64,000 nucleotides of DNA from Verrucomicrobiota bacterium (GTDB taxonomy: Bacteria; Verrucomicrobiota; Verrucomicrobiia; Opitutales; Opitutaceae). Of this stretch, positions 9,004 to 17,296 are shown in pieces. The notes under the pieces were generated by a model that was not told the DNA's origin, ran no database searches, and saw nothing but the letters and a program-made list of their open reading frames with translations. The DNA lies in contig JACRQG010000011.1 of assembly GCA_016222805.1 (NCBI GenBank), positions 186,001 through 250,000 on the forward strand, in the 5' to 3' direction. The position numbers and the translations under genes are program-made. Position 1 is the stretch's first letter. Each line of letters starts with the position of its first letter.

Positions 9004-12000
9004 TCAGGCGCGGCGGCGGCGGCGCCAGAGGACCAGGCCCGCACTCAGGCCGGCGAAGGCGGCCCCGTAAGTCGCCGGTTCGGGTGCCGGGGTGATCTGG
9101 CGGTCGTGGGAGGCCCAGGTCGTGTAATTGTTCGAGAAGCCGGTAAACGCGACCTGGTTCTGCGGCGCCACGCCCCGGACATCGAACGTGGCCGACGGGC
9201 CGCCGAATTGCGTGAAGGTCGAGGTGGCGTAGAAATAGTCCTGCAGGTGCACCCAGTTGGTCACGGTAAGGGTGGCGCCGGCATCGATGATGACGTTGGC
9301 CGCCGTGAGAATGGAGGCGGTGCTGAGTCCGAAATCGAGGATCGTGTTGCCCGTGATCCGCAGCGTGTTGACCGTGAGCGAGGTGCCGTTGAGCGCGAGG
9401 GTGCCGCCGGACAGCGTCAGGGTGCCGCCGAAGTTAATGTTGCTGTTGAAGGTCAGGGAACCGGCGCCCTCCTTGATGAGCGTGCCGGTGCCGGACACCG
9501 AACCGGAGAAACTCGAGGAACCGCCGCTGGTGCCGACGGTGAGGAACCCGCTGGTCGAGAGATCGATCAGGCCCAGCCCGCTGATGGTGTCGACCTTCTC
9601 GCTGAAATTGTTCAGGGCCAGGACGCCGTCGGAGTTGATCGTGACGGCCGCGGTGTCGGGGATCTGCTGATACGCGAGCAGCGTGACCCCGGCGGAACTC
9701 GCGGCGCCGACGCCGTCGCCGATCGTGAGGGTGTTGCCGCCGATGGCATTGACGCCGCCGGTCTTGCCGAGTTCGAGGGTGCCGTTGGCCACGCTGACCG
9801 CTCCGGTGAAGGTGTTGGCGCTCGTGCCGGACAGGGTCAGGGTGCCGGTGCCGGTCTTGGTGAGGCCGAGGGCGCCGCCGGTGTTCTGGATGACTCCGGA
9901 AAACGTGGTGGAGGCGTTGCTTCCTCCGGTGGTGAGCGTGATGGCCGAGCCGCTGGTGTTGTCGACCGTTCCGCCGCCGGCGAGGGATCCGATGGTCTCG
10001 CTCGAGCCGCCGCTGAACCTGAGGTTGGCGCCGGAAGCGACCGTGACGGCGGCGGAGTCGCCGATGGCGCTGGCGCCGCCGGTCTTGGCGATCTGGAGCG
10101 TGCCGGCGTTGACGTCGACGCTGCCCGAGTGGGTATTGGCGGCGGAGCCTCCGAGGATGAGCGTGCCGCTGTCCGTCTTGGTCAGGGTGCCGGTGCCGGC
10201 GAGAATCCCGTTGTAGGTGAGGGTCGTGCCGGAATTCACGTCAAAGGTGCCGCCGCCGGCGTTGATGGTCGTGCCGCGGTTGGCGTTGAGCGTGAAATTG
10301 GCGGTGGTCTCGAGGGTGCCGCCGTCAAACGTGAGTTTGTTGGCGGTGGCGCTACCCGGGGCCGTTCCGAGGCGATTGTCGGCGTCGATTCGGAGCGTGC
10401 CACCATTGATGGCGGTGGTGCCGGTGTAGGTGTTGGCGCCGGAAAGTACCCAGGTGCCGGAGCCGCTCTTCACGACCGAGGTGAGATTGGTGCCCGAGTT
10501 GTTGACGATGGCGCCGCTCAGCGTATTCGCGGCCGTGCTGGAGCCCGTGAGAGTGAGGGTCTTGCTCCCGCCGCCCGTGGCGGTGAGGGCCGAAGTGAAC
10601 ACCAGGGCACCCGAGCCGGAGGCGTCGATGGTACCGCCGCCGGTGGTGCCGGCGAGATTGATGACGCGGTTGGTGGTGTTGCCCGGGCCGGTGTAGGCGA
10701 GGGTGCCCGTGTTGGCGCCGGAGCCGAGGGCGATGGTGCCGTTGGCCACGGTGGTGGGAGCACCCAGGGCGGACGCGCCGCCGGAGACGTTGCCAATTGA
10801 GTTGAAGCTGAGGGTGCCGGCCTGGACCGCCGTGGCACCGGTGTAGCTGTTGCTGCCGGTGAGGGTGAGCGTGCCGGTGCCGGCCTTGGTCAGCGTACTG
10901 ACGTTGGCGCCGATCGAATTGGAGACGGTGGTGTTGCCGGAACCGTCGAAGCGTAGGCCGCGGGAGGCGGCGTTGCCGTTGATGGTGCCGGTGAGACTGA
11001 GGGTGCCGGCGTCGCTTTGAATCTCGCTCGTGGCGGCCAGCACGATGTTGCCGGCGAACGAATTGTTGCCCGAGATATTGCGAAGGGCGCCGGTGTTGCT
11101 GATGCCGGTGCCGGAAAGTGTCAGGGCCTCCGCCCCCACGGCGATTCCTCCCTGGACTTGCAGGGCGGCGCCGCTGGCCACGGTTGTGCCGCCGGTGGTG
11201 GAGCCGAGGGCGGTGGCATTTTGGATATTGATCGCACCTGCATTGATGGTGGTCGTGCCATCGTACGTGTTGGCGCCCGACAAGGTGAGCGTGCCCGTGC
11301 CGGTGTTCTTCTCCAGATTGAGATTCTGGGCTCCGTCGGAGATCACGCCGGAGAACGTCGTGGAGGCGGCGCCGTCGATCTTGAAGGTGAAATTCGCGAG
11401 GCCGGTGTGTTGCACGGAACCCGCGCCCGACAGTGAACCGATGGTCTCGATGTTGTAGAGGGCGTTGCCGTTGAAACGCAGGGTTGCCCCGGAGGCGACG
11501 GTCACCGCCGCCGCGTTGTGGATCGCGCCGACCGCGTCAGTCTTCGCGCTTTCGAGTACCCCGGCATTGATCGTGACCGCGCCGGAGTGCGAATTGAAGG
11601 TGTTGGAACCGAGGATCAAGGTGCCGGTGCCGGTCTTGATCAGCGCCGCGGAGCCGGCGAGCAGGCTGTCGATCTGCGCGGTACGGCCCGAGGCGACGTC
11701 GATCGTGGAGCCGCCGGCGCCGGAGAGGGTGAGCGTGTTTGCGGTGACGAGTGCCGTGCCCTCCTCGAAGTTCATGTTGGCGACCGACATTCCTCCCCCC
11801 AGGGTCACCGTGTAGGACCCGGTCGCGTCGGTCCCGGCACTGAAAACGGAGTGGCTGCCAGCGGTCCAGTTGGCGGTCGCCACATTGCCGGCGGACGAGG
11901 TGCTCCAGTTGGCGGCTCCGGCGGTGTTCCACGTGCCGCTCGGGGTGGCGCCGCCGGCGCCGGCGGTGGCTCCGTTGATATCCCAATACAGCGTGGTTTG

Positions 12001-12117
12001 AGCTGAACCCGCGGGGACGAGGCAAAACAACAGGCAAAGGGCGACACCGAGTTCCCGCACCAGCGCAAGGGCGCGGAGCGCGCTCCTGTCCTGTGGTTGG
12101 GATAAGCGTGTCGTCAC
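9004..12117 (-). CDS. Autotransporter-associated beta-strand repeat protein with PEP-CTERM anchor
   Basis: The 1037-residue exported protein has an N-terminal signal segment ending near PAGSAQ (residue 40), then the motif LYWDINGATAG common to this class. A long array of autotransporter-associated repeats follows, each carrying variants of 'GTGTLTLSG.NTYTG.T.I..GTL'. The C-terminus has the PEP-CTERM signature: APEPATYG, a hydrophobic helix, then WRRRRRA, which directs exosortase processing. It is probably a surface beta-helix adhesin or matrix protein. There is no outer-membrane barrel domain. The start is GTG 12117 with GAGG about 9 bases upstream. No exosortase gene is in the window. Confidence 0.9.
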   Translation of the reverse strand: MTTRLSQPQDRSALRALALVRELGVALCLLFCLVPAGSAQTTLYWDINGATAGAGGATPSGTWNTAGAANWSTSSAGNVATANWTAGSHSVFSAGTDATGSYTVTLGGGMSVANMNFEEGTALVTANTLTLSGAGGSTIDVASGRTAQIDSLLAGSAALIKTGTGTLILGSNTFNSHSGAVTINAGVLESAKTDAVGAIHNAAAVTVASGATLRFNGNALYNIETIGSLSGAGSVQHTGLANFTFKIDGAASTTFSGVISDGAQNLNLEKNTGTGTLTLSGANTYDGTTTINAGAINIQNATALGSTTGGTTVASGAALQVQGGIAVGAEALTLSGTGISNTGALRNISGNNSFAGNIVLAATSEIQSDAGTLSLTGTINGNAASRGLRFDGSGNTTVSNSIGANVSTLTKAGTGTLTLTGSNSYTGATAVQAGTLSFNSIGNVSGGASALGAPTTVANGTIALGSGANTGTLAYTGPGNTTNRVINLAGTTGGGTIDASGSGALVFTSALTATGGGSKTLTLTGSSTAANTLSGAIVNNSGTNLTSVVKSGSGTWVLSGANTYTGTTAINGGTLRIDADNRLGTAPGSATANKLTFDGGTLETTANFTLNANRGTTINAGGGTFDVNSGTTLTYNGILAGTGTLTKTDSGTLILGGSAANTHSGSVDVNAGTLQIAKTGGASAIGDSAAVTVASGANLRFSGGSSETIGSLAGGGTVDNTSGSAITLTTGGSNASTTFSGVIQNTGGALGLTKTGTGTLTLSGTSANTFTGAVSVANGTLELGKTGGVNAIGGNTLTIGDGVGAASSAGVTLLAYQQIPDTAAVTINSDGVLALNNFSEKVDTISGLGLIDLSTSGFLTVGTSGGSSSFSGSVSGTGTLIKEGAGSLTFNSNINFGGTLTLSGGTLALNGTSLTVNTLRITGNTILDFGLSTASILTAANVIIDAGATLTVTNWVHLQDYFYATSTFTQFGGPSATFDVRGVAPQNQVAFTGFSNNYTTWASHDRQITPAPEPATYGAAFAGLSAGLVLWRRRRRA

Positions 12118-12138
12118 TGTGGGGACCTCGCAGCGAAA

Positions 12139-12193
12139 CCTAGGGTTATGACCCTAGGAGTCAAACTCGCTAATACGTGGGAGACTACGTAGT
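12139..12193. promoter_or_regulatory. Palindrome pair upstream of the PEP-CTERM gene, candidate operator/promoter
   Basis: Twenty-two bases upstream of the GTG start is a perfect inverted repeat, CCTAGGGT (12139-12146) and ACCCTAGG (12151-12158), with a 4-base spacer. A second perfect palindrome, ACTACGTAGT, is at 12184-12193. The core TACGT also recurs nearby at about 12174 and 12208. On the minus strand a TTGACT box (12160-12165) abuts the first palindrome, so a repressor or activator could act at this promoter. The regulator is unknown. Confidence 0.5.
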
Positions 12194-12252
12194 TCCCTCG
12201 GCCACGCTACGTGATCTTCCGTCGGGTGTCCGCGCGACGGGCGGCAGGCCAA

Positions 12253-13356
12253 CTAGACGTTGAAACGGAAGAGAATCACATCGCCGTCGGCGACGACGTA
12301 GTCCTTGCCTTCCAAGCGATACTTCCCGGCTTCGCGGGCGGCGGCGATGCTGCCAAGCCGTGCGAGTTCATCGTAGGCCACGACTTCGGCCTTGATGAAG
12401 CCCTTCTGAAAGTCCGTGTGGATCACGCCCGCGGCCTCGGGAGCTTTCCATCCCTTCTTGATGGTCCAGGCACGGACCTCCTTTTCACCGGCGGTGAAAT
12501 AGGTCTGGAGGCCGAGCAGGGCATAAGTCGCGCGAATCAACGCGGAAACGCCCGAGTCATCCACGCCGAGGTCCTTGAGAAACGCCCGCGCTTCCTCCGG
12601 TGGCAGATCGATCAGCTCGGCCTCGATCTTGGCGCTGATGGGCACGTAGGCGGCGTCGTGGTGGGTGCGCACGTAGCCAGCGACCTGCTGGACGAAGGGA
12701 TTCTGTTCCGCGGTCGCCAAATCGTTCTCGGCCACGTTGCAGGCGAAGATTACCGGCTTGGCGGTGAGGAGTTGGAAGAGCTTCATCAGGGCCTGCTCCT
12801 CCGCGGTCGCCGGGAGCACGTTGGCGGTGCGACCGGCGTTGAGGTGTGGTTCGAGCCGCTGCAGCAACGCGAGCTCGGCCTGCGCTTCCTTGTCTCCCGA
12901 CTTGGCCTTCTTTTGGTTCTTCTCGATTCGCTTGGTGACAGCCTCCAGGTCGGCGAGAACGAGCTCCGTGGTGATGACCTCGATGTCGCGCACCGGGTCG
13001 ATCCGCCCCATGGTGTGGACGATATCGGAGTCCTCGAAACAGCGGACCACCTGGATGATGGCGTCGACTTCCCGGATGTTGGCGAGGAATTGGTTGCCCA
13101 GACCTTCGCCCTTGCTGGCCCCGGCGACGAGGCCGGCGATGTCGACAAACTCGATCGCCGCCGGGACGATCACCCCGGTCCGCGCGATCTTCTGGAGGAC
13201 CGGGAGGCGGTCGTCGGGCACGACCACGACGCCGACATTCGGGTCGATGGTGCAGAACGGATAGTTGGCCGCCTCGGCCTTGCGCGAGCGGGTGAGAGCG
13301 TTGAAGAGGGTGGACTTGCCGACGTTGGGAAGTCCGACGATGCCAGCGGTGAGCAT
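12253..13356 (-). CDS. ychF: Redox/ribosome-associated ATPase YchF (OLA1-type)
   Basis: The 367-residue P-loop NTPase has Walker A GLPNVGKS (residues 8-15), the G3 motif DIAGLVAGASKGEGLG, and NVAEND in place of the GTPase NKxD motif, the change that makes YchF prefer ATP. A coiled-coil insertion (KRIEKNQKKAKSGDKEAQ) and a C-terminal TGS domain complete it. Length matches the family (about 363). ATG 13356 was chosen because the conserved N-terminus MLTAGIVGLPN starts there; a 27-codon upstream extension lacks conservation signals. It is divergent from rpsP. Confidence 0.96.
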   Translation of the reverse strand: MLTAGIVGLPNVGKSTLFNALTRSRKAEAANYPFCTIDPNVGVVVVPDDRLPVLQKIARTGVIVPAAIEFVDIAGLVAGASKGEGLGNQFLANIREVDAIIQVVRCFEDSDIVHTMGRIDPVRDIEVITTELVLADLEAVTKRIEKNQKKAKSGDKEAQAELALLQRLEPHLNAGRTANVLPATAEEQALMKLFQLLTAKPVIFACNVAENDLATAEQNPFVQQVAGYVRTHHDAAYVPISAKIEAELIDLPPEEARAFLKDLGVDDSGVSALIRATYALLGLQTYFTAGEKEVRAWTIKKGWKAPEAAGVIHTDFQKGFIKAEVVAYDELARLGSIAAAREAGKYRLEGKDYVVADGDVILFRFNV

Positions 13357-13389
13357 AAAGGGGCCGAAAGGAGAGATCCGAACGGGGGC

Positions 13390-13418
13390 TTGACAAGCCG
13401 ATAGTGGACCGGTGATGT
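13390..13418 (+). promoter_or_regulatory. Candidate promoter for rpsP-trmD-rplS
   Basis: A perfect -35 box TTGACA is at 13390-13395, in the 106-base gap between the divergent ychF and rpsP starts. A 17-base spacer leads to TGATGT (13413-13418), a poor match to TATAAT, so the -35 carries most of the weight. The start of rpsP lies 45 bases downstream. Confidence 0.4.
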
Positions 13419-13462
13419 CCCTCGCTTTTCCAAGCAAGAACCGCTTCGCAAGAAAATCCTAC

Positions 13463-13729
13463 ATGGCTCTCAAAATCCGTCTTACCAAGGTTGGTTCCGT
13501 GCACCAGCCGCTGTATCGTGTGGTGGTCGCCGAGGCGCGTTCGCGTCGCGATGGCGCCGCGGTGGAGAACATCGGCACCTATACGCCGAGAACCAAGGGC
13601 AGCCCGATCAACCTCAACCTGGAGCGCGTGGATTACTGGCTGAGCAAGGGCGCGACCCCGACCGACACCATGCACGCGATGATCAAGAAGGCGCGCCGCG
13701 CCGCAGCCGCCAAGGTGGCGGCCAGCTAA
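13463..13729 (+). CDS. rpsP: 30S ribosomal protein bS16
   Basis: The 88-residue protein starts MALKIRLTKVGSVHQPLYRVVV and continues with RSRRDGAAVENIGTYTP, diagnostic of bS16, with an Ala/Lys tail. It binds 16S rRNA during 30S assembly. ATG 13463 is the conserved start. It leads a short ribosomal/tRNA-modification cluster; a terminator follows immediately, so trmD expression may be set by read-through. Confidence 0.98.
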   Translation: MALKIRLTKVGSVHQPLYRVVVAEARSRRDGAAVENIGTYTPRTKGSPINLNLERVDYWLSKGATPTDTMHAMIKKARRAAAAKVAAS

Positions 13730-13753
13730 GCGACCTGCACTGCCTCCCATGTG

Positions 13754-13786
13754 AATCGCCCCGCCTCGAGCCGGGCGATTTTTTTT
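13754..13786 (+). terminator. Intrinsic terminator/attenuator between rpsP and trmD
   Basis: The arms AATCGCCC (13754-13761) and GGGCGATT (13773-13780) are followed by a run of eight T residues. It lies 24 bases after the rpsP stop and 22 bases before trmD, so it probably lowers expression of trmD and rplS relative to rpsP. Confidence 0.85.
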
Positions 13787-13808
13787 ACCCGGACCACGGA
13801 CCCCTGGT

Positions 13809-14483
13809 ATGGCTCTGACCATCGACGTGCTGACGCTCTTCCCGCGGATGCTCGACGGGTTCCTGGGCGAGAGCATCCTGGGCAAGGGGATCAGCAGCGG
13901 GGCGCTCGCGGTCAAGGTGCATGATTTGCGCGAGTGGACGACGGATCGGCATCGCACGGCGGATGACCGGCCGTTTGGGGGGGGGGCGGGCATGGTGATG
14001 AAGCCGGAACCCGTGTTTGCGGCCATCGAACAGCTTCAGACGCCGGGCTGCCGGCGGATCTACCTGACTCCGGACGGGGTGCCGTTTTCGGCCCGGCTCG
14101 CGGCCGAACTGTCGCGGGAAACCCACCTGATCCTGCTCAGCGGCCACTACGAGGGCATCGACCAGCGCATCCGGGATGGGGTCATCGATCAGGAGATATC
14201 GATTGGCGACTACGTGCTCACCAACGGGACGCTGGCGGCGGCGGTGGTGATCGATGCGCTGGCCCGTTTCATCCCGGGCGTGCTCGGGGAGGAAAAGTCA
14301 TTGACGCACGAATCCTTCGCCAGCAAGTTGCTCGACTTTCCTCAATACACGCGTCCCGCCGAGTTTCGGGGCATGTCCGTTCCCGAGGTGCTGCTTTCGG
14401 GAAATCATGCCGAGATCGAGAAGTGGCGACACGCGCGACAGGTGGAAAAGACGCAAAAAGTCCGACCCGATTTACTACAATAA
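13809..14483 (+). CDS. trmD: tRNA (guanine-37-N1)-methyltransferase
   Basis: This 224-residue SPOUT methyltransferase makes m1G37 in tRNAs read by CNN/GNN anticodons and so prevents frameshifting. Visible family motifs are IDVLTLFPRMLDGF at the N-terminus, RPFGGGAGMVMKPEP, LLSGHYEGIDQRIRD (the trefoil-knot S-adenosylmethionine site) and ISIGDYVLTNGTLAAAVVID. The C-terminal domain is slightly short (E. coli about 255 residues) but complete in style. It lies between rpsP and rplS as in most bacteria, without rimM. Confidence 0.97.
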   Translation: MALTIDVLTLFPRMLDGFLGESILGKGISSGALAVKVHDLREWTTDRHRTADDRPFGGGAGMVMKPEPVFAAIEQLQTPGCRRIYLTPDGVPFSARLAAELSRETHLILLSGHYEGIDQRIRDGVIDQEISIGDYVLTNGTLAAAVVIDALARFIPGVLGEEKSLTHESFASKLLDFPQYTRPAEFRGMSVPEVLLSGNHAEIEKWRHARQVEKTQKVRPDLLQ

Positions 14484-14492
14484 CACACTGCC

Positions 14493-14924
14493 ATGAACCC
14501 GATCATCCAAGAGATCACCGCCCATCAGGTGAAGAAAGACATCACGCCGTTCAAGGTCGGCGACGGTGTGCGCGTCCACACGAAGGTGCGTGAAGGCGAC
14601 AAGGAGCGGGTGCAGGTGTACTCGGGAATCGTGATTGCGCGCAAGGGACACGGGATCCACGAGACGTTCACGGTGCGCCGGCTGAGCTACGGCGAGGGCG
14701 TCGAGCGCGTGTTTCCGGTCCATTCCCCCAATATCGAGAAGATCGAGGTCGAGCGGGAGTCGGAGCCGATGAAGGCCCGCCTGTACTACCTCCGCAACCG
14801 CACCGGCAAGGCGGCGGTGGCGATCAAGGAGAAGGACCGGGCGGCTGAGATTCACGCCCAGAACGAGGCGGAGAAGGCGGCACGCGCGACGACCGCCGCC
14901 GCCGAGCCGGCGAAAAGCAACTGA
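14493..14924 (+). CDS. rplS: 50S ribosomal protein bL19
   Basis: The 143-residue protein carries [35 protein letters not shown] and [20 protein letters not shown], all bL19 signatures. The last 25 residues are an Ala/Lys/Glu-rich extension beyond the usual 115-residue length. It starts 9 bases after trmD, so the two are co-transcribed, and a strong terminator follows. Confidence 0.98.
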   Translation: MNPIIQEITAHQVKKDITPFKVGDGVRVHTKVREGDKERVQVYSGIVIARKGHGIHETFTVRRLSYGEGVERVFPVHSPNIEKIEVERESEPMKARLYYLRNRTGKAAVAIKEKDRAAEIHAQNEAEKAARATTAAAEPAKSN

Positions 14925-14958
14925 CGACTTTTCCGCGAACCAGCGCGGCAAGTAGGCC

Positions 14959-14988
14959 GAGCCCCGGAGATCCGGGGCTCTTTTTTTT
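14959..14988 (+). terminator. Intrinsic terminator after rplS
   Basis: GAGCCCCGGA (14959-14968) and TCCGGGGCTC (14971-14980) form a strong stem followed by eight T residues (14981-14988). It closes the rpsP-trmD-rplS unit. Confidence 0.92.
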
Positions 14989-15087
14989 GCTCCCGCGCAC
15001 CCGATGAGAAAAGTGCGCGATCGGATCGGTTTCAGGGCTGGACAACGCCGCAGCGATGCTTCTTAGTGCGCCTCCCTTCGACCAAAT

Positions 15088-15172
15088 GCTCAGGTGGTGG
15101 AATTGGTAGACACACACGTTTGAGGGGCGTGTGCCGTAAGGCGTGCGGGTTCGAGTCCCGCCCTGAGCACCA
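15088..15172 (+). tRNA. tRNA-Leu(GAG)
   Basis: The acceptor stem GCTCAGG/CCTGAGC pairs fully, discriminator A is followed by an encoded CCA (15170-15172), and a long variable arm (class II) is present. The anticodon stem CACGT/GCGTG encloses the loop TTGAGGG with anticodon GAG at 15122-15124. The T-loop reads GGTTCGAGTCC. The tRNA ends four bases before the converging DUF1080 gene stop. Confidence 0.97.
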
Positions 15173-15176
15173 GTCG

Positions 15177-15902
15177 TCAGTTCAACTCCTTGATGGAGAT
15201 ATTGCGGAACTGCACGAGGCTGGAAGCCGGGCTGTACTTGCCGTCCTTGAATCCGCCGTGGTGCTGGAGTGCGAGAGCGCCTTTTTCAGGCACGCCCGGA
15301 AGCTGGGCATTCTCGATCACTGTGACGCCGTTGAGCACGACCGTGAGACGGTCGCCTTTCATCGTAATCTCAAAGGTGTTCCACTCGCCGACCGGCTTGT
15401 CGGCCTTGCGCTTGGGAGTGACGCCGGCGCGGACCGCCGGGGGCATCTTCTGATCCATGCGGTAGCCGTAGACCTCGCCGGAGCCAATCGGCCAGCACCA
15501 GATGTTGATCTGTGACTTGCTGGACCCGCGCAGGTAAATCCCGGAGTCGGCGTTGGGCGTCGGCGTGATGAGGTCCTTTCCATCGGGGCCTTTCTTGTGG
15601 CTGCCATCCGGCAGAACCGTGGGCACCGGATAGAGGCCGGTCGTCTCCTTGATCCGCCAGTCCATCTTCAGGACGAAGTCCTTGTATTCCTTCTCCGACC
15701 AGAGGTTCTTGTCGCCCGTCGCCTCACTCCGTGCGTCGTAGTCGATCACCCCGTTCAGGACCTTCCAGTGTCCGTTGTCGCCGACGGGAACCTTCCAGCC
15801 GGACAAGTCGCGGCCATTGAAGAGGGAAACAAAGCCGCGATCAGCAGCGGCGGCGAGGGAGGCGAACGCGAGGGTGACAGCGAGGAGGGCAGGGGTTTTC
15901 AT
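15177..15902 (-). CDS. Exported DUF1080 (3-keto-disaccharide hydrolase/LamG-like) protein
   Basis: From ATG 15902 the protein starts MKTPALLAVTLAFASLAAA (signal peptide), then GFVSLFNGRDLSGWKVP, the hallmark entry of DUF1080. Other family features are NADSGIYLRGSSKSQINIWCW in the middle and GALALQHHGG near the end. The family has a concanavalin-like fold, and some members hydrolyse 3-keto-glycosides. About 241 residues, the usual length. The frame stays open far upstream, but that extension runs into the damaged cupin gene and has no start with a signal peptide. Confidence 0.9.
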   Translation of the reverse strand: MKTPALLAVTLAFASLAAAADRGFVSLFNGRDLSGWKVPVGDNGHWKVLNGVIDYDARSEATGDKNLWSEKEYKDFVLKMDWRIKETTGLYPVPTVLPDGSHKKGPDGKDLITPTPNADSGIYLRGSSKSQINIWCWPIGSGEVYGYRMDQKMPPAVRAGVTPKRKADKPVGEWNTFEITMKGDRLTVVLNGVTVIENAQLPGVPEKGALALQHHGGFKDGKYSPASSLVQFRNISIKELN

Positions 15903-15961
15903 GAGGTCGGTCACGACGATGTCACGACGCCCTGCGCTCCTGCAAGCCCGCCGGGAAGGGA

Positions 15962-16583
15962 CTACGGCGGGGTGGGTTTCGGAGTCGCCGACGTAACCAT
16001 GCGAATGACGTAGTACGAGGCGGTCGCCTCGCCCGCGTTGCGCATGCCGTGCAAATCGTTCGACGCAAAGAAGAACACCGAGCCTGCGCCGCCGCGTTGC
16101 ACCACGCCTTCGATGGTCACCTCCATCGTGCCTTCGCGCACGATGACAATCTCCTCGTCGGGATGACGATGCGCGGCGTGCGCGGCGACCCCGCCGTGCA
16201 AAGTCGTGCAGTGGCAGGTCAGACTGTCCATCGTGACCGTGGAGCCCTTCAGGATTTCGCGGCGCGGCCTGGCCGTTGAGGTTCACCTCCACGGTGCCCT
16301 CTTTGACGAGGATAAGTTCCTCCTGCGGGTGCCGGTGCGGGAGGTGCGAAGTCTGGCCCGGGTTCAAGGTCGTGATGTGGCACTCGAAGACCTCGAGCGT
16401 GCGCGTGGGGTGGTTGGCGACCTCCCGGCGCTCGCCTTGCGCGGTGGTTCGCACCGGGAGTTTCTCCCACGCGAAGACGGAGGAACCGAGTGAAGAGGCA
16501 GAAGGCGTGGCGGCGGAAATCGGAAGCATAAGCGCGGTGCCGAACGCCAGGACGGACAGCGGGGGAAGGGGGCGGCGGGACAT
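15962..16583 (-). pseudogene. Bicupin protein gene with internal loss and frameshift
   Basis: The 5' part (ATG 16583) encodes a signal peptide and the first half of a cupin: LEVFECHITTLNPGQ, then HLPHRHPQEELILVKEGTVE, ending at VNLNGQ near 16275. From about 16270 a different frame continues with RREILKGSTVTM, HAAHRHPDEEIVIVREGTME and FFASNDLHGMRNAG to TAG at 15962. Each part carries a metal-binding HxH...E cupin motif, so the intact gene probably had two cupins. The second half of cupin 1 and the start of cupin 2 are absent and the frame changes at the junction. The cause could be a natural deletion or an assembly error between similar halves. Confidence 0.75.
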
Positions 16584-16688
16584 GGCGGCGGGCCTAGGTG
16601 TGGAGGAAGACGTCGGAAAATCCAGAGCGAAGCGCACGCGATTTCGAAGTGACATCGGCGGGGGGAGCCCGCACGTTGCCGGCCCGTC

Positions 16689-17294
16689 GTGACGCTTTTT
16701 GCCTTCTACCTCGTCGTCATCATCCTCGGCATCCTGAGCATGGGGTTCCAGCTCCTCGCGTCGCGCCTGCTGAATCCGCATTTCGGCTCATCGATCATTG
16801 TCTGGGCGTGGCTGATTTCGACTTTCCTCGCGGCGTTCAGCCTCGGGTCGATGCTCGGGGGCTGGATCAGCAACCTGGCGCCGGCCGCCCGGCGGCGGGG
16901 CCAGCTGATCGGGGCGGCGGTGGCGGTGCTGACGCTCGGGCTGGCGGCTGTCGGAGGGCGCGCGGCGCTGGCGTGGATTGAGGTTCGCTTCGAGGAGATG
17001 AGCGTGGCGCTGTTGGTCGCATGCGTGGGGATTTTCTTCCTGCCGGTGACGGCCCTCTCCACCTTCGGTCCGCAGTGTGTGCAGTACCTCGCCGGCCGCG
17101 GCACGCCGCCGGGCAAGGCTTCGGGAGTGGTCTATGGCGTCAGCACCCTGGGCAATATCGCCGGGGTCATGCTGACGGCCTTCGTCCTGATTCCTCACTT
17201 TCGCGTCTCGACCCTTCTGTATCTCTGGCTGGTGGTCGCCCTCGTCTCCCTGACGGGGCTGGTGCGGCTCCTGAGAACTTCCTCCTCCCTGTGA
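16689..17294 (+). CDS. Membrane domain of a split spermidine-synthase-like protein
   Basis: The 201 residues form about five to six membrane helices, beginning MTLFAFYLVVIILGILSMGF, with SRLLNPHFGSS, GSMLGGWIS and VYGVSTLGNIAGVMLTAFVL. This is the N-terminal transmembrane part seen in 'fused MFS/spermidine synthase' proteins. The start is GTG 16689. It ends two bases before the catalytic-domain gene, so the two are surely co-translated. Its substrate is unknown. Confidence 0.75.
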   Translation: MTLFAFYLVVIILGILSMGFQLLASRLLNPHFGSSIIVWAWLISTFLAAFSLGSMLGGWISNLAPAARRRGQLIGAAVAVLTLGLAAVGGRAALAWIEVRFEEMSVALLVACVGIFFLPVTALSTFGPQCVQYLAGRGTPPGKASGVVYGVSTLGNIAGVMLTAFVLIPHFRVSTLLYLWLVVALVSLTGLVRLLRTSSSL

Positions 17295-17296
17295 AC

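Noticed and set aside
9106-11815. Plus-strand frames opposite the PEP-CTERM repeat gene
   Set aside because: The regular pattern comes from the opposite-strand repeats; no independent gene signals.
9004-12117. Phase-variable tandem DNA repeats in the autotransporter-repeat gene
   Set aside because: The protein repeats are degenerate at the DNA level; I saw no perfect tandem tract that would slip.
15088-15172. tRNA-Leu as an integration site
   Set aside because: No integrase, no direct repeat of the tRNA end and no foreign genes nearby.
15177-16781. A single 534-residue fusion of cupin and DUF1080
   Set aside because: The DUF1080 part has its own start and signal peptide, and the cupin half belongs to a frame-damaged separate gene.
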